Positions 6,406 to 6,435 of a stretch of 6,435 bases of DNA are shown here, piece by piece. The DNA comes from an uncultured Myxococcales bacterium (GTDB lineage Bacteria; Myxococcota_A; UBA9042): contig CALGHC010000026.1 in NCBI GenBank assembly GCA_937915965.1, positions 1 through 6,435 of the forward strand, written 5' to 3'. Position numbers and translations under genes: made by a program. Numbering within the stretch: the first letter of the stretch is position 1; the number at the start of each line of letters is the position of its first letter. The notes under the pieces were generated by a model that searched no databases, was not told the origin of the DNA, and saw nothing but the letters and a program-made list of their open reading frames with translations.

Positions 6406-6434
6406 AGTATAGCCGCGCATCGCGGGAGTGGAAG
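6406..6434 (-). promoter_or_regulatory. Candidate promoter of the kinase gene, giving a near-leaderless mRNA
   Basis: On the minus strand, TATACT (6411-6406) matches five of six -10 consensus bases. A weak -35-like CTTCCA (6434-6429) lies 17 bp upstream. Seven bases separate the -10 box from the ATG at 6398, so transcription would begin at or within a base or two of the start codon. No Shine-Dalgarno sequence fits in that space. This stretch is also the most AT-rich spot before the gene, which adds some weight. Confidence 0.5.
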
Positions 6435-6435
6435 T

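Overview
This GC-rich window carries two unrelated blocks. The GC bias, together with a Hanks-type kinase whose catalytic loop reads HRDISPQN, suggests a Myxococcota (former deltaproteobacterial) genome. This is inferred from family resemblance, not from a database search.

Positions 97-3951, plus strand: a compact gene cluster for the lower part of leucine/isovalerate catabolism. In order it encodes an enoyl-CoA hydratase of the methylglutaconyl-CoA hydratase type (LiuC), the biotin carboxylase subunit of an acyl-CoA carboxylase (most likely methylcrotonyl-CoA carboxylase alpha, LiuD), a separate biotin carboxyl carrier protein with a linker domain, and 3-hydroxy-3-methylglutaryl-CoA lyase (LiuE/MvaB). 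Together with a carboxyltransferase beta subunit (LiuB) and isovaleryl-CoA dehydrogenase (LiuA), both outside the window, these would convert 3-methylcrotonyl-CoA to 3-methylglutaconyl-CoA, then HMG-CoA, then acetyl-CoA plus acetoacetate. The last three genes are tightly coupled: a GTGA overlap, then a TGA directly abutting ATG. The unusual point is that the alpha subunit, normally one chain of roughly 650-670 residues, is encoded here by two overlapping genes.

Positions 3968-6398, minus strand, convergent with the liu cluster: a 634-residue serine/threonine protein kinase with an intact N-terminal kinase domain, a long Pro/Ala-rich linker and a single C-terminal transmembrane helix with nothing beyond it. 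After a 151-bp gap follows a 124-residue protein whose C-terminal half is a CxxC...CxxC putative zinc ribbon. The kinase has a TATACT -10-like box only 7 bp before its ATG and no Shine-Dalgarno sequence, so its mRNA may be leaderless. The small gene has its own candidate promoter with a perfect TTGACA box.

No RNA genes, insertion sequences, CRISPR arrays or long repeats were seen. Nothing here is clearly a new system. The points most worth a second look are the split carboxylase, the small zinc-ribbon protein downstream of the kinase, the sensorless tail-anchored kinase and its possible leaderless start.
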